From Caldilineaceae bacterium bin34 (lineage in GTDB: Bacteria; Chloroflexota; Anaerolineae; Caldilineales; Caldilineaceae): DNA of 64,000 nucleotides. The DNA lies in contig MPMO01000002.1 of the NCBI GenBank assembly GCA_002238555.1, forward strand, positions 100,217-164,216. The letters are read 5' to 3'. This document shows, piece after piece, positions 36,550-45,705 of the stretch. A program made the translations under genes and the position numbers. How positions within the stretch are numbered: position 1 is the stretch's first letter; each line of letters starts with the position of its first letter. The notes below the pieces were generated by a model. The model ran no database searches. It was not told the origin of the DNA and worked only from the letters and a program-made list of their open reading frames with translations.

Positions 36550-36863
36550 GGGTACCAACCTTTGTAAAAGGCATTGCGAGGGAACTGAAAGGGGCGTCCC
36601 ATTGGCGGTACGCGCACACGTCGGCAGGGCGCCAGGTTTGTGAACCGGAGGCTGCCGCCTCCTCGGAAGGACCGCGGCAGGGAACAGCGACTATGCTTGG
36701 ACCGGACGATCCAATATCATGCCCATGCATCGGAGGAACCCGCGCAACGGAAACCGGAGCTTCGGCCATGGGCCTGCCCATGGCCCCGGACTTGAGGCGC
36801 GGAAGTCAACCGGGCGGCAACCAAACGGTAAGCGGTCGGGGTAAGACCGGCGGAAGTGTGGGC
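36550..36863. promoter_or_regulatory. Divergent spacer between sulfatase and PP2C genes
   Basis: These 314 bases separate two divergent genes and must contain both promoters. The plus strand is open, so an earlier start of the PP2C gene (for example ATG 36693) cannot be excluded, but the extra residues show no domain. No clear operator was recognised. Confidence 0.4.
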
Positions 36864-38591
36864 ATGAACCAAAGGAACACGAACAATGAAGGTGCCGGCT
36901 TGCGACCGGGCGAGACCTGCACCATCAACGGGGTCGGATATGTGATCGATACATGCCTGACGCGAGGGTACTGCCGCGGCCACCGGAACGATGATCCCGC
37001 GCTGACGTTTGTATTTCGTAACACGCCCCTGGAGAACCGGGACATCTGGCAGGCGGTAGATCAGGACAGGTCGGCTTACGGTTCCCGGCACCCGGTGTTC
37101 CCGGAACTCGCATATGCCGGGGACGACGGGATCGTCCTGGAGGATGTGGCCGGAAACCCCGTTCCGACAGGATTGCCACTGCCCCGGGCGATCCGGATAT
37201 TGGAGGAAGTGAGGCGGGAGATGCGGTTCATGGCAGCGGCCATGCATGTCGCCGTAACCGACATCCGCCCGGACGACCTGGTGTTGACGGAGAAAGGACA
37301 TACGCGCCTGTGGTGTTTCCCGGCACTATCGCCGTTTGAACCGCCGACAGAAACCCGGCGCGGGCATGTTCCCGCCGCGGATCAGGCTTCGGAACGGAAC
37401 TGCGTGTTCGTGTGGGGTGCCCTGCTCTACACCTTGGTGACAGGCGCGCCCTTCCCGTCGGAGGGCCTGGATTACAAGGCGCTTGCCTCGTTGCAGGTGC
37501 CCGGTCTTCCGCAGCTGCTCAAGGCCACCGTGGGCGGCAGCAACTCCCTCACGCAATGGGCGGGCTTTCGCAACCGCCCCTCGGAACTGCTGGCGCTCGG
37601 CAAAGCCTGCCAGGCCATGGTGCGGCCTGCCCTGCCCCGGTACCGGATTGGCACCGCCACCACCATCGGTCGGAACCTCGATCGGCTGTACAACGAGGAT
37701 GCCTACGGGATTGTCCAAGGCCTGATTGAATGCCACGAAGCATCCGGACATCTGATTCGTGCCTGTGTCGCCGATGGATGCGGAGGCGATTCGCACGGTG
37801 AAATGGCGAGCCATGCCGCGGTTCACGCCTTCTGCCATGGTCCCGTACCGCAATCCCTGAAAAACCCCGCGGAACAGGCGCAGTGGACCCGTTCCCTGGG
37901 CTGGGCCGCCCATGACGCGGTCATGGGCCACATGGTCGAGAGGCGCGATGGCTTTTGCCGGTTCACCAGCGACGGGGTCATGCACCCCCACGACTGCTGC
38001 ATGATGGTAGCCCCCGACCGGGTCTGCACCATCACCGAACCCCATGACTGCTGCATGCGGACCACCAGACACGGCACCACCACCCTGACCGGGATCGTGG
38101 TGCTGGACGACCGCCTCACCATGGCCCACGTGGGGGACTCGCGCGCCTATCTGCATTCGCAGATCCGCGGGCTGGAACTGCTGAGTGTGGACCACACCGA
38201 GGGCGGCGGACTGGAACGGGCCCTGGGCGACACCAGGACGGAACTGTTGCCTTCCGACTACGTGGATACCCTGGCCAGCCGTCCTTGGCCGGAAGGTGAA
38301 CACCGCTCCTTGGGCGAACCCCATTCCCCGTCCTGGCTCAGGTTGAGCATCGGTGATCTGGTGGTCCTGGTCTCGGATGGCGTTTGGGGCGCCTGGAGGC
38401 CCCGCCTCGGTATCTGGGGTCTGTTGGACAACGATGACACCCCGGAAGTCCGGTTTCCGGATGTGCTGGCGGGTGTCATTGCCGATGCGGACAGTGCTCC
38501 GCAGGCCGTTGCCGATACCCTGATCGAACGCGTTCTGGAAACCCGGGCAGACGACAACGCAACGGTCGTGGCTGTCCAACGGACCGCCTGA
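36864..38591 (+). CDS. Pseudokinase-PP2C phosphatase fusion
   Basis: Protein of about 575 residues. Residues 15-160 resemble a degenerate Ser/Thr kinase fold: YVIDTCLTRGYCRG in place of the Gly loop and TDIRPDDLVLTEKG in place of the HRD loop, with no obvious VAIK lysine or DFG. From about residue 265 a full PP2C (PPM) domain follows: YNEDAYG, VADGCGGDSHGEMAS, AHVGDSRAYL, LVSDGVWG and DDNATVV, which hold the Mn/Mg-binding aspartates. An odd insert repeats PHDCCM twice (about residues 375-395). It probably dephosphorylates Ser/Thr phosphoproteins, with the N-terminal part acting as a sensor. The start is uncertain. Confidence 0.82.
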   Translation: MNQRNTNNEGAGLRPGETCTINGVGYVIDTCLTRGYCRGHRNDDPALTFVFRNTPLENRDIWQAVDQDRSAYGSRHPVFPELAYAGDDGIVLEDVAGNPVPTGLPLPRAIRILEEVRREMRFMAAAMHVAVTDIRPDDLVLTEKGHTRLWCFPALSPFEPPTETRRGHVPAADQASERNCVFVWGALLYTLVTGAPFPSEGLDYKALASLQVPGLPQLLKATVGGSNSLTQWAGFRNRPSELLALGKACQAMVRPALPRYRIGTATTIGRNLDRLYNEDAYGIVQGLIECHEASGHLIRACVADGCGGDSHGEMASHAAVHAFCHGPVPQSLKNPAEQAQWTRSLGWAAHDAVMGHMVERRDGFCRFTSDGVMHPHDCCMMVAPDRVCTITEPHDCCMRTTRHGTTTLTGIVVLDDRLTMAHVGDSRAYLHSQIRGLELLSVDHTEGGGLERALGDTRTELLPSDYVDTLASRPWPEGEHRSLGEPHSPSWLRLSIGDLVVLVSDGVWGAWRPRLGIWGLLDNDDTPEVRFPDVLAGVIADADSAPQAVADTLIERVLETRADDNATVVAVQRTA

Positions 38592-38609
38592 AACCAGTAG
38601 CGGCCCCGG

Positions 38610-39869
38610 TCAGAGGGACGCGTTGATCTCCTGCTGATACTCCGACACCTTGCCGGACAGCACCTCGTCCATCGTGACCAGCCGACCCTCCACCGCGGAC
38701 TCGAGCAGGCCGTAGATCACGGCCAGGGCCCGCGTGCCCTGCATCGCATCCACCTCCACCGGCTGGCCGGTCTCCACAGCGTGGGCCAATTCCGCATACT
38801 CCAGGGCCAACAGCTTGCGGTCGACGAACGTGAAGTCCATGTCGTAGGTCCAAAGCCGGTCGCCACCGAACAGCCGGGCGGTCAGGGGGTCAAGCCGGAA
38901 GTCGGGAACCAGGTCCAGGACCGCTGCATCGGACGCCCCGTGTCCGTCCGTGCGATGCACCGTCAAGGGCTGGCCGTGCCGGTCCTCCGTCAGATCCATC
39001 GATCCTTCGGAACCGAAGATGGTCCGTTCCCACAGGGGTTTGCCCCAGCCGGCATGATCTTCGGTGTACTGGGCCACCGCGCCGCTCTCGAAGTTCAGCA
39101 GGCCGTACAGGGCATCCTCGGCATCCGGCTCGAAGCGCTCCGGCATGGCGGCCTGCCATTTGGCGTAGAAGCCGCCGGGATTGCCCAGGACGCCTTCGGA
39201 CTTCCCCAGGTTCACCCTCTCCTTTTCGTGCAGACGGGCCTGGCCGTACATGGAGACCACGGGACCCAGCAGATACTCCAGCATGTCCCCGTAGTGCACC
39301 CCCATGTCAACGAGAATGCCCCCGAGCCGGCGCATGTGCCGCCACAGGGTAATCATCATCGTGTTTTGGCCGCTGACCGAGTTCATCTGCAGAAGCCGCG
39401 GGGCCCCAATGGCACCGGCATCCAACAGGGCGCGCGCCAGCCGGTTGATCGGGTCTCGGCGATAGTTCTCGGCCACGCTGATCACAATGTCCGGATGACT
39501 GCGGGCGGTCTCGCAAATCTCAAGCGACGAAGCCACAGTCAGGCCCACGGGCTTCTCGGTCATCACGTGGATGCCCATGTCCGCCGCTTCCGCAATCAGA
39601 TGGTGATGCAGCGCCGGCGGCGAGGTAATGTCGATGGCCTGGACTCCGTGGGCGGACAGCGAGGCCAGATCGGGCACGGGCACTGGTTCGGCACCCAACT
39701 CGACTTTGGCCAATCGGGCCAGCGACTCCGCGTTCTCCGTCACCGGATCGCAGGCTGCAACCAAGTCCAGTGTTGGCAGACCCTGCCGCTGCAGTTCCAC
39801 CAGCCCCATGAGATGCCGGTGGCCCATGCCGCCGCAACCGACGATGGCGAGACGCAGACTGGTGGACAT
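38610..39869 (-). CDS. Gfo/Idh/MocA family oxidoreductase
   Basis: Protein of 419 residues with LAIVGCGGMGHRHLMG at the N-terminus, the catalytic-type motif TEKPVGLT, and GVHYGDMLEYLLGP (the H-x2-D position). GGGAGG lies 8 bases before the ATG. It is the last gene of a four-gene minus-strand operon and converges on the PP2C gene with an 18-base gap. Probably oxidises or reduces a sugar derivative. Confidence 0.9.
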   Translation of the reverse strand: MSTSLRLAIVGCGGMGHRHLMGLVELQRQGLPTLDLVAACDPVTENAESLARLAKVELGAEPVPVPDLASLSAHGVQAIDITSPPALHHHLIAEAADMGIHVMTEKPVGLTVASSLEICETARSHPDIVISVAENYRRDPINRLARALLDAGAIGAPRLLQMNSVSGQNTMMITLWRHMRRLGGILVDMGVHYGDMLEYLLGPVVSMYGQARLHEKERVNLGKSEGVLGNPGGFYAKWQAAMPERFEPDAEDALYGLLNFESGAVAQYTEDHAGWGKPLWERTIFGSEGSMDLTEDRHGQPLTVHRTDGHGASDAAVLDLVPDFRLDPLTARLFGGDRLWTYDMDFTFVDRKLLALEYAELAHAVETGQPVEVDAMQGTRALAVIYGLLESAVEGRLVTMDEVLSGKVSEYQQEINASL

Positions 39870-39904
39870 CGCATTTCCTCCCGTTGGCCGGCTTTCCCTG
39901 TGAC

Positions 39905-40897
39905 CTATAGGTTGCCGCAGATCCGAATCAGTGTCTCCTGCACGAGCAGTTCATGGTCCAGGGAGCGATCGGGCGGGTGATCACCGCGGATGGCCTCCAG
40001 CAGGGAAGCCAGTTCCAGTACATACAGGGCCTGGCGGCTCTGCGGGTTGACCGGCACGTTCTGCTCGCCTGCCGCGTAGCCCCCGGCCGCGGCGGCCAGG
40101 CACAAGCGGATGTTGGTGGCGGGCTCGAAGGGTTCCGTAATGGTGGCGCTGCCCTGCGTACCGTACACCTCGAAGCGACGCGCCGGCGGGCGCACCTCCA
40201 TGGCCGCAATGTCAATGACCGCCAGGGCCTTCTCGAACTCGAAGACACCCACGGTGTTGTCCATGAACTCCGGCACCACACCCGTATGGTTGCGGAAGAA
40301 GCTGGTCGTTTCAATCGGTCGTCCCAGCATCCAGACCACCTGGTCGAGCATGTGGCTGGCCAGGTCGTAGAATATGCCGCCCGGATGCACCCCGACCCGC
40401 CGGCGCTGTTCCTCGCCCACGTTGGTGGACATGTGTGCCCGCAGGCCGTACACATCCCCCAGGAAACCGCTGCGGATCCAGTCCGCGACCTGGCAGAAGC
40501 CTTCGTGGTAGCGGAACATGTATCCCATCTGCAGCTGCGTGCCCTGGCCGCGCGCCTGTTCGACCACGCGCTGCCACTGTTCCCAGTTCTGTCCCGCCGG
40601 CTTGTCGTACCAAACGTGCTTGCCGGCGTTGACCAAGGCCTCGGTTTGGTCCAGGCTCTCGATGTTGGCTCCCTCGGAGGCGACCAGCACGATGCTGTCG
40701 TCGGCGAGGATTCCTTCCATTGAATCGAACCACTCGATCCCGCTCCAGGGAGCTTCGGAGCCTACTTCGGCTCGCCGGTCCGCATCCGGCTCGTAGACGC
40801 CGACCACCTCCACTTCGGAACTGTCCAGCATGGCACGCAGCTTGCCTGCCGCATGTCCATGCCGGGTACCAACCTGTGCCACTCGCATCCTGTTCAT
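39905..40897 (-). CDS. Gfo/Idh/MocA family oxidoreductase
   Basis: Protein of 330 residues. It has the Rossmann segment VAQVGTRHGHAAGK, a variant YDKPAGQN in place of EKP, and SHMLDQVVWMLGRP. The ATG at 40897 starts 2 bases after the stop of the upstream gene, and its GGAAGG site lies within that gene's last codons, so translation is coupled. It is the second of three consecutive paralogues, which suggests successive steps on related sugars. Confidence 0.9.
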   Translation of the reverse strand: MNRMRVAQVGTRHGHAAGKLRAMLDSSEVEVVGVYEPDADRRAEVGSEAPWSGIEWFDSMEGILADDSIVLVASEGANIESLDQTEALVNAGKHVWYDKPAGQNWEQWQRVVEQARGQGTQLQMGYMFRYHEGFCQVADWIRSGFLGDVYGLRAHMSTNVGEEQRRRVGVHPGGIFYDLASHMLDQVVWMLGRPIETTSFFRNHTGVVPEFMDNTVGVFEFEKALAVIDIAAMEVRPPARRFEVYGTQGSATITEPFEPATNIRLCLAAAAGGYAAGEQNVPVNPQSRQALYVLELASLLEAIRGDHPPDRSLDHELLVQETLIRICGNL

Positions 40898-40899
40898 CT

Positions 40900-42027
40900 T
40901 CAACCTTCCGCTCCTTCGTTGTCCGCGATCATCTTTTCACCGCGCAGGCGGCCAACCCGAATGTCGTAGCGACCGGGCCGTTCCGGCACCAGATGCCCCG
41001 ACTCGACCATCAGGTCCAGCGGGTTGACCCGCGTCTGCAGCGGCAGTGCCACCCGTTCGTGCATGCGCGCCGACTCGTAGACCGCATGCACCATCTGCAG
41101 GGCCTTGTAGCCGTCCATGCCGGTGCTCCGGTAGGGTTCACAGCCCTCCACCCAGTCCGCGACCCCGTCGGCCTGCGCCGCACCACCCTCCAACCACTCG
41201 AAGCGCGGGCCCAGTTCCCTTACGGAATGGAACCGGCCTTCCGGCATGTGCTCCTCCCAGGATCCCTTGGTTTCGTGGTTGAGCAGTTTCAGGTCGCTGG
41301 TCGTCATGTGAATCATGCCGTCCGAGCCGTAGATGCGCGCCCCCTGGAAGTAGAACGGCAGCACGTCGCTCAGAATCAGGGCCTGGGCGCCGCTTTTGAA
41401 GCCAAAGGTGCCAATCGCCCGGTCCTCGATGCGCGTGTTGCGCTCGTACTGGTCTGTCTTGCGCTCCACGTTGCCCATGACCCACTCGCACTCGTCGTCG
41501 TTGAGCAGGTAGCGATACATGTCCATCTGGTGGGAGGCGAAGTTCGGCAGGCCAGCGCCGCCGAAGCTCTGCACCAGGTGCACCTGCCCGATGCGACCCG
41601 CGGCGATGAACTCCCGGGCCAGGGTATAGGCAGGGAGGAAGCGTCTCTGGTGGCCGATGGCCAGCTTGACGCCGTTGCGTTCGCAGGCAATCAGCATCTG
41701 TTCCGCGTGGCCCACGGTATCGGCCATGGGCTTTTCGCACAGAATTGCCTTGGGTTTGTGGACCGCGGCCGCAATGGTCCACTCGGAGTGGCCGGCATGC
41801 CAGGTGCAGATCGACACCACATCCGGCTGCACCTCCGCCATCATTTGGCGGCCGTCCCGGTAGTGGGCCGGACTGATGCCGAAGGCATCGTTCTTCTCCT
41901 GCATGGCCGCCGGCTCCAGGTCCGCCAGCGCCACCACCTCGTAGCGTCCGCAGTCCAGGTAGCCACCGATGTGCTGGGATGCGATGCCGCCGGTGCCGAT
42001 GACCGCCGCGCGCAGCTTGTCCGCCAT
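40900..42027 (-). CDS. Gfo/Idh/MocA family oxidoreductase
   Basis: Protein of 375 residues with AAVIGTGGIASQHIGGY at the N-terminus, CEKPMADT as the EKP motif and ASHQMDMYRYLL for the catalytic His/Asp region. AGGA precedes the ATG at 42027. It follows the SDR gene by 49 bases in the same operon. Close relatives act on glucose-fructose, inositol or aldose substrates; the actual one is not known. Confidence 0.9.
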   Translation of the reverse strand: MADKLRAAVIGTGGIASQHIGGYLDCGRYEVVALADLEPAAMQEKNDAFGISPAHYRDGRQMMAEVQPDVVSICTWHAGHSEWTIAAAVHKPKAILCEKPMADTVGHAEQMLIACERNGVKLAIGHQRRFLPAYTLAREFIAAGRIGQVHLVQSFGGAGLPNFASHQMDMYRYLLNDDECEWVMGNVERKTDQYERNTRIEDRAIGTFGFKSGAQALILSDVLPFYFQGARIYGSDGMIHMTTSDLKLLNHETKGSWEEHMPEGRFHSVRELGPRFEWLEGGAAQADGVADWVEGCEPYRSTGMDGYKALQMVHAVYESARMHERVALPLQTRVNPLDLMVESGHLVPERPGRYDIRVGRLRGEKMIADNEGAEG

Positions 42028-42076
42028 AAATGGATGTCCTGTTGATGGGACCCCGAACAGTCGGGGTCGGGAGCCG

Positions 42077-42847
42077 TCAGATCGCGGTGTAGCCGCCGTC
42101 CACGCACAGAACCTGGCCGGTCACCATGCGCGCCGCCGACGAGGCCAGGAACACCACCGCGCCGGCGATCTCCTCCGGCTCCGCAATCCGTCCCATGGGC
42201 ACCCGCTCCAAGTTCTTGGCAAATTCCGGGCTCTTGGCCATGGAGGCCTCCAGCAGCGGCGTCCGCGTGAAGGTGGGGGCCACGGCGTTGACCGTGATGT
42301 CGTTGGTCGCCCACTCCAGGGCCAGAGACCGTGTGAACTGCCCGACGGCGCCCTTGGCCGCGGCGTAGATGGAGCGCAGGGGTCCGCCCACGACTCCAAC
42401 CTGGGAGCTGATCGTGATGATGCTGCCGGAGCGGCCGGCTTCGATCAGGTGGCTCGCCACGGCGGCCGACATGAAGTAGGCACCCTTGAAGTTGATGTCG
42501 GAAATCTGGTCGAACTCCTCCTCGGAATACTCCAGGGCCGGCTTGGGCACGTTGTAGCCGGCGTTGTTGACGAGGGAGTCGATCCGTCCAAAGTGTGCAA
42601 CCGCACCCGCGGTGAACGCATTGATGCTGTCCAGGGAAGCGACATCGAGATGGGCGGCATACGCATTGCGGCCCAGGCCGCGACAGACCTCGGCGGTGGC
42701 TTCGCATTCGGACACGGTACGGCTCCCGAGAGCCACGTCGGCCCCAAAGCGCGCCGCCGTCTCGGCAATGGCCTTGCCGATGCCCTTGCCAGCTCCGGTC
42801 ACGATCATGACCTGGCCGGTGAGATCAAAGCTGATGTCCTGTGGCAT
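42077..42847 (-). CDS. Short-chain dehydrogenase/reductase (SDR)
   Basis: Classical SDR of 256 residues. The TGxxxGxG cofactor motif is VTGAGKGIGKAIA, NNAGYNVP gives the structural NNAG, and SSQVGVVGG...YAAAKGAV contains the catalytic Ser-Tyr-x3-Lys. It ends with VTGQVLCVDGGYTAI as in FabG and gluconate 5-dehydrogenase relatives. AAGGAA lies 7 bases before the chosen ATG; an earlier in-frame start is unsupported. First gene of the operon with three Gfo/Idh genes, so a sugar dehydrogenase role is more likely than fatty acid synthesis. Confidence 0.92.
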   Translation of the reverse strand: MPQDISFDLTGQVMIVTGAGKGIGKAIAETAARFGADVALGSRTVSECEATAEVCRGLGRNAYAAHLDVASLDSINAFTAGAVAHFGRIDSLVNNAGYNVPKPALEYSEEEFDQISDINFKGAYFMSAAVASHLIEAGRSGSIITISSQVGVVGGPLRSIYAAAKGAVGQFTRSLALEWATNDITVNAVAPTFTRTPLLEASMAKSPEFAKNLERVPMGRIAEPEEIAGAVVFLASSAARMVTGQVLCVDGGYTAI

Positions 42848-43706
42848 AAGAAGGTTCCTTGTGGAAGGAAAATGGGTGCGTTTCCGACGGACCGGCGGCC
42901 GCTCGGACATGAAAAAACCGGGCTCCCGGCCGACTGTGGCACGGCCCAACCCGGCCTCCCGCCTCGCCGAAATACGGGAGACATTGCGGGCAAGAGTGGT
43001 TGGCAGTCCGCTCGGTCCTTAAGGGCAACAATCCCGCGGCGCACAAGCATCCGACGACCGCTATCCATGCCTCGGCCAACCCAGTACGCGGCGGCAGTTT
43101 GGTCAGTATGGCACAGACCACGGCATGCACCAAAGGCATGCAATACGAGGCAATGTTCCTCAGTCGCCGACTTTGGTGCGAGCCCGGCAAGGACGCAGGG
43201 CGCTCCTTTGCTTGCCAGCCAACCTGAAACCATGCGGGAGGGGTTCGTGGCCATGACGACGATCCCACCCATGGGCATGCCCTGCGATTCGCTGGCCTGT
43301 AGCGGCGGCAGTTCGCCGCATCGCCGAAGTGCAGTGCCGGACGGGAACCCGATGTCTCCAACATCCTTGCAGGCGATAATCCGAACGTGGCCCGCGGGGA
43401 GTGGAAACCTGTTGATGTCCTGGTTCGTGGTGACACGGCCAGGGCGGCTTGAACTGTCGCCTCGCATGTTGGCCAATCGACTACCTGTCGGACTGCCTGC
43501 ACGACCTGCTCCGTTGTGCACGGGACGCGTACGTCCCTATCGGAACCAACCGGCCGGGGACGGATGCAAACGAGCCGGACTCCGACAATGATCAGAAATG
43601 CCGACGGCCGGTTCGGTCCGAATCAGCGACACTGGGGCCGTACCGGCTTGGTGATTGCAATGCCATCACTTAAAATTGACATGACCATGCCGATGGAGGC
43701 TGCAAT
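42848..43706. other. Intergenic region without a recognisable gene
   Basis: These 859 bases lie between the divergent SDR operon and the FitA-type antitoxin gene. Long minus-strand frames exist but show no family resemblance and unlikely composition. A TTGACA hexamer at about 43677-43682 could be the -35 element of the antitoxin gene. Otherwise nothing was seen. Confidence 0.5.
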
Positions 43707-44012
43707 ATGGCCAGTATCACTGTGCGCAATCTGGATGTAGAGCTGAAGAGGCGGTTGCGCATACGGGCCGCCGAGAACGGTCGCTCCATGGAACAGGAGG
43801 TCCGCGACATCCTGCGCACCGCGCTTGATCAAGATGCCGTGCCAACCAGGAATCTGGGCACGGCGATACATGAACTGTTCAAGCCATTGGGCGGCGTGGA
43901 ACTTGAGATTCCGCCCAGGGAACCCATGCGCGAGCCTCCGCAGTTCGACAAAAGGGCGGCATCCATGCTCGTTCTCGACACCAATGTCGTGTCCGAACTG
44001 ATGATGGCGTGA
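43707..44012 (+). CDS. FitA/VapB-type antitoxin, frame runs into a truncated toxin start
   Basis: The first ~78 residues are a FitA-like antitoxin with an N-terminal ribbon-helix-helix (ASITVRNLDVELKRRLRIRA, then GRSMEQEVRDIL) and a toxin-binding tail. GGAG lies 8 bases before the ATG. The frame has no stop before the start of the PIN toxin, so antitoxin and the first 15 toxin residues (MLVLDTNVVSELMMA) are joined before TGA. The antitoxin part appears intact and could still bind DNA. Confidence 0.82.
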   Translation: MASITVRNLDVELKRRLRIRAAENGRSMEQEVRDILRTALDQDAVPTRNLGTAIHELFKPLGGVELEIPPREPMREPPQFDKRAASMLVLDTNVVSELMMA

Positions 44013-44068
44013 TTCAACCCTGAAGTTCCGGCATGGCTGGACAATCAACTCAGCGACACACTGGCTTG
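43966..44068 (+). pseudogene. FitB-type PIN toxin fragment
   Basis: The fragment starts MLVLDTNVVSELMMA, then TGA, then FNPEVPAWLDNQLSDTLA. This matches the first ~33 residues of FitB/VapC PIN toxins but lacks the remaining acidic residues. The gene is cut off where the ISAs1 remnant begins. The toxin is certainly inactive. Confidence 0.8.
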
Positions 44069-44079
44069 ACAGCCGGTAC

Positions 44080-45019
44080 CTAACACAGGCATCGCCGGCT
44101 GGACCCCGAGACGGCCATGAAGGCGGCCCTGTGGCTGCTCGACGGCACCAGCCTGCCCGGCCTGCGGGAGCTGATCCTGGCCCTGGACGGCAAGGTCGCG
44201 CGCCGCTCGGGCGACCCGGGCGCCGGCACGCGGGCCCTGCACATGGTGAGCGCCTTCCTGGTGCGGGAGGGGCTGACCCTGGCCCAGGAGCCGTGCGCGG
44301 CCAAGAGCAACGAGATTACGGCCCTTCCCCGTTTGCTCGACCGCATGGCCCTGGAGGGAGCCATCGTCACCATCGACGCCGCCGGCTGCCAGACGGCCAT
44401 CGTGCAGGCCCTGCGGGCGGCCGCCGCCGACTACGTGCTGGCCGTCAAGCGCAACCAGGGCACCCTGCACCGGGAAGGGAAGGCGGCCTTCGACGATGCC
44501 GAGCGGGGCGCCTTCCGACCGGAAGTGCAGGACCGCTGCGAGACCGTCGAGCGCAACGGCGGCCGCCGCGAGCGGCGCACCTGCACGGTCCTGGGCGGTC
44601 CCGGTCTCTGCGAGTGGGTCGCGGACCCCGAGGCCTGGCCCGGCCTGCGCAGCCTGATCCGCGTGCAGGCGGAACGCACCGGACCCCGCGGCCGCCGGCA
44701 GCGCCCCGTGCGCTACTACATCCCCGCCGCCCGGTGGACGCGCAGGCCCTGCCGGACCTCGTCCGCGGCCACTGGGGCGTGGAGAACGGCCTGCACCGCA
44801 CCCTGGACGTGCAGTTCCGGGAGGACGACTGCCGCATGCGCACGGGGCACGCCCCCGCCGTGATGGGCATCCTGCGCCGGGCCGCCCTGAACATGCTGCG
44901 CACGCTTCAGCAGCATTTCAGTACGCATGTGTCCATCGGGCTGTTGCGCGACCGCATCGGACGCCAACCCTGGATTCTGGCCGCCGCCCTACCCTAAATC
45001 CGACTTTGCGTTTGCCCTG
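44080..45019 (+). pseudogene. ISAs1-family transposase remnant 1 with right end
   Basis: A DDE transposase lacking its N-terminus: RRLDPETAMKAALWLL, ILALDGKVARRSGD, VSAFLVREGLTLAQ and TIDAAGCQTAIVQAL are ISAs1-type motifs. A frameshift near 44730 moves the C-terminal part (LPDLVRGHWGVENGLHRT, EDDCRMRTGHAP) to another frame. The terminal segment CGACTTTGCGTTTGCCCTG at 45001-45019 recurs after remnant 2 and is probably the right inverted repeat. It truncates the FitB-type toxin gene. Confidence 0.82.
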
Positions 45020-45177
45020 GACCAAGACACGACTGTACACACCGGGAGACAGCCGTGGTGGGGACGCTCCTCTGGAGCTAGCCTCTGGACCACTTCGAGA
45101 GCCTGCTGCCGCTGCGCACCGACCGCCCCGCCGGTAGCATAATCACAACCTGGCCCTGTGGGAACAGAGCGGTATGC

Positions 45178-45330
45178 CTGTCTGCTCTTCCCGGCGGATC
45201 CAGCCGTGCCTTCGCCAACGACCAAGCCGAGCAGCCTCTGCGCAGGATCAAGCTCCAGATGAAGATTTCGGGTTGCTCCCACACGCGGGCTGTAGCCGCG
45301 TGCTTCACCCTGATGTGGGATCCGACCGAA
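45178..45330 (+). pseudogene. IS66-family transposase C-terminal remnant
   Basis: The frame encodes AFANDQAEQPLRRIKLQMKI followed by SGC, the hallmark of the IS66 transposase C-terminal region (normally NNQAERxLRxxKxxxKISGCF). Upstream and downstream parts are missing or degraded. The surrounding 45020-45463 contains no intact gene. Confidence 0.65.
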
Positions 45331-45463
45331 ACCTGCAACTCCTCGTTGCAGTAGAAATCACATTAACAGAACTCAAACAGTGTCTGGTATGAAAGTGCCG
45401 TTGATTTGGAGCTGAACAACCTATACTACCTCCGGTTGATTCTGACAGAGGACCAGATTTGAA

Positions 45464-45607
45464 ATGTCCATAGGTTCACAGCCCGGCAAAGGACGATACT
45501 GTTGCAACAAATGCAATTGGAGCGTGGTGCTGGATGACAATGATGACAGATTACCTCCCTGTGGTAACTGTGGAAAAGGGCAGAATACAACGTACCGTCG
45601 TTGCTGA
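45464..45607 (+). CDS. Tiny zinc-ribbon protein
   Basis: A 47-residue frame beginning MSIGSQPGKGRYCCNKCNW and ending CGNCGKGQNTTYRRC. Two C-x2-C pairs (CNKC and CGNC, 17-18 residues apart) predict a zinc ribbon. GAGG lies about 12 bases before the ATG. It is more AT-rich than its surroundings and sits alone among IS debris. Function unknown; a nucleic-acid-binding or adaptor role is possible. A hairpin downstream may end its transcript. Confidence 0.65.
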   Translation: MSIGSQPGKGRYCCNKCNWSVVLDDNDDRLPPCGNCGKGQNTTYRRC

Positions 45608-45664
45608 GCTACAATCGCTTAGGTGTTCTTCTGTTCTTCGTTCCAACATAGGACACCTATGACA

Positions 45665-45705
45665 GCCACGGACCGGGTAGTTATTGACTGCCCGGTTGTC
45701 GTGGC
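45665..45705 (+). terminator. Imperfect hairpin downstream of the zinc-ribbon gene
   Basis: GCCACG (45665-45670) pairs with CGTGGC (45700-45705), and ACCGGG (45672-45677) with CCCGGT (45691-45696), around a 13-base loop. No T-tract follows, so it is a weak terminator candidate. The rest of 45608-45946 holds no gene. Confidence 0.4.

Noticed and set aside
36456..36863. N-terminal extension of the PP2C gene by 136 codons
   Set aside because: It would overlap the start of the divergent sulfatase gene and adds low-complexity residues without a domain; an ATG next to the kinase-like glycine region fits better.
42805..43521. Long minus-strand frames in the 860-base gap before the FitA-type gene
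   Set aside because: Several frames are open at once, none has family resemblance or a ribosome site, so they look like chance in GC-rich DNA.
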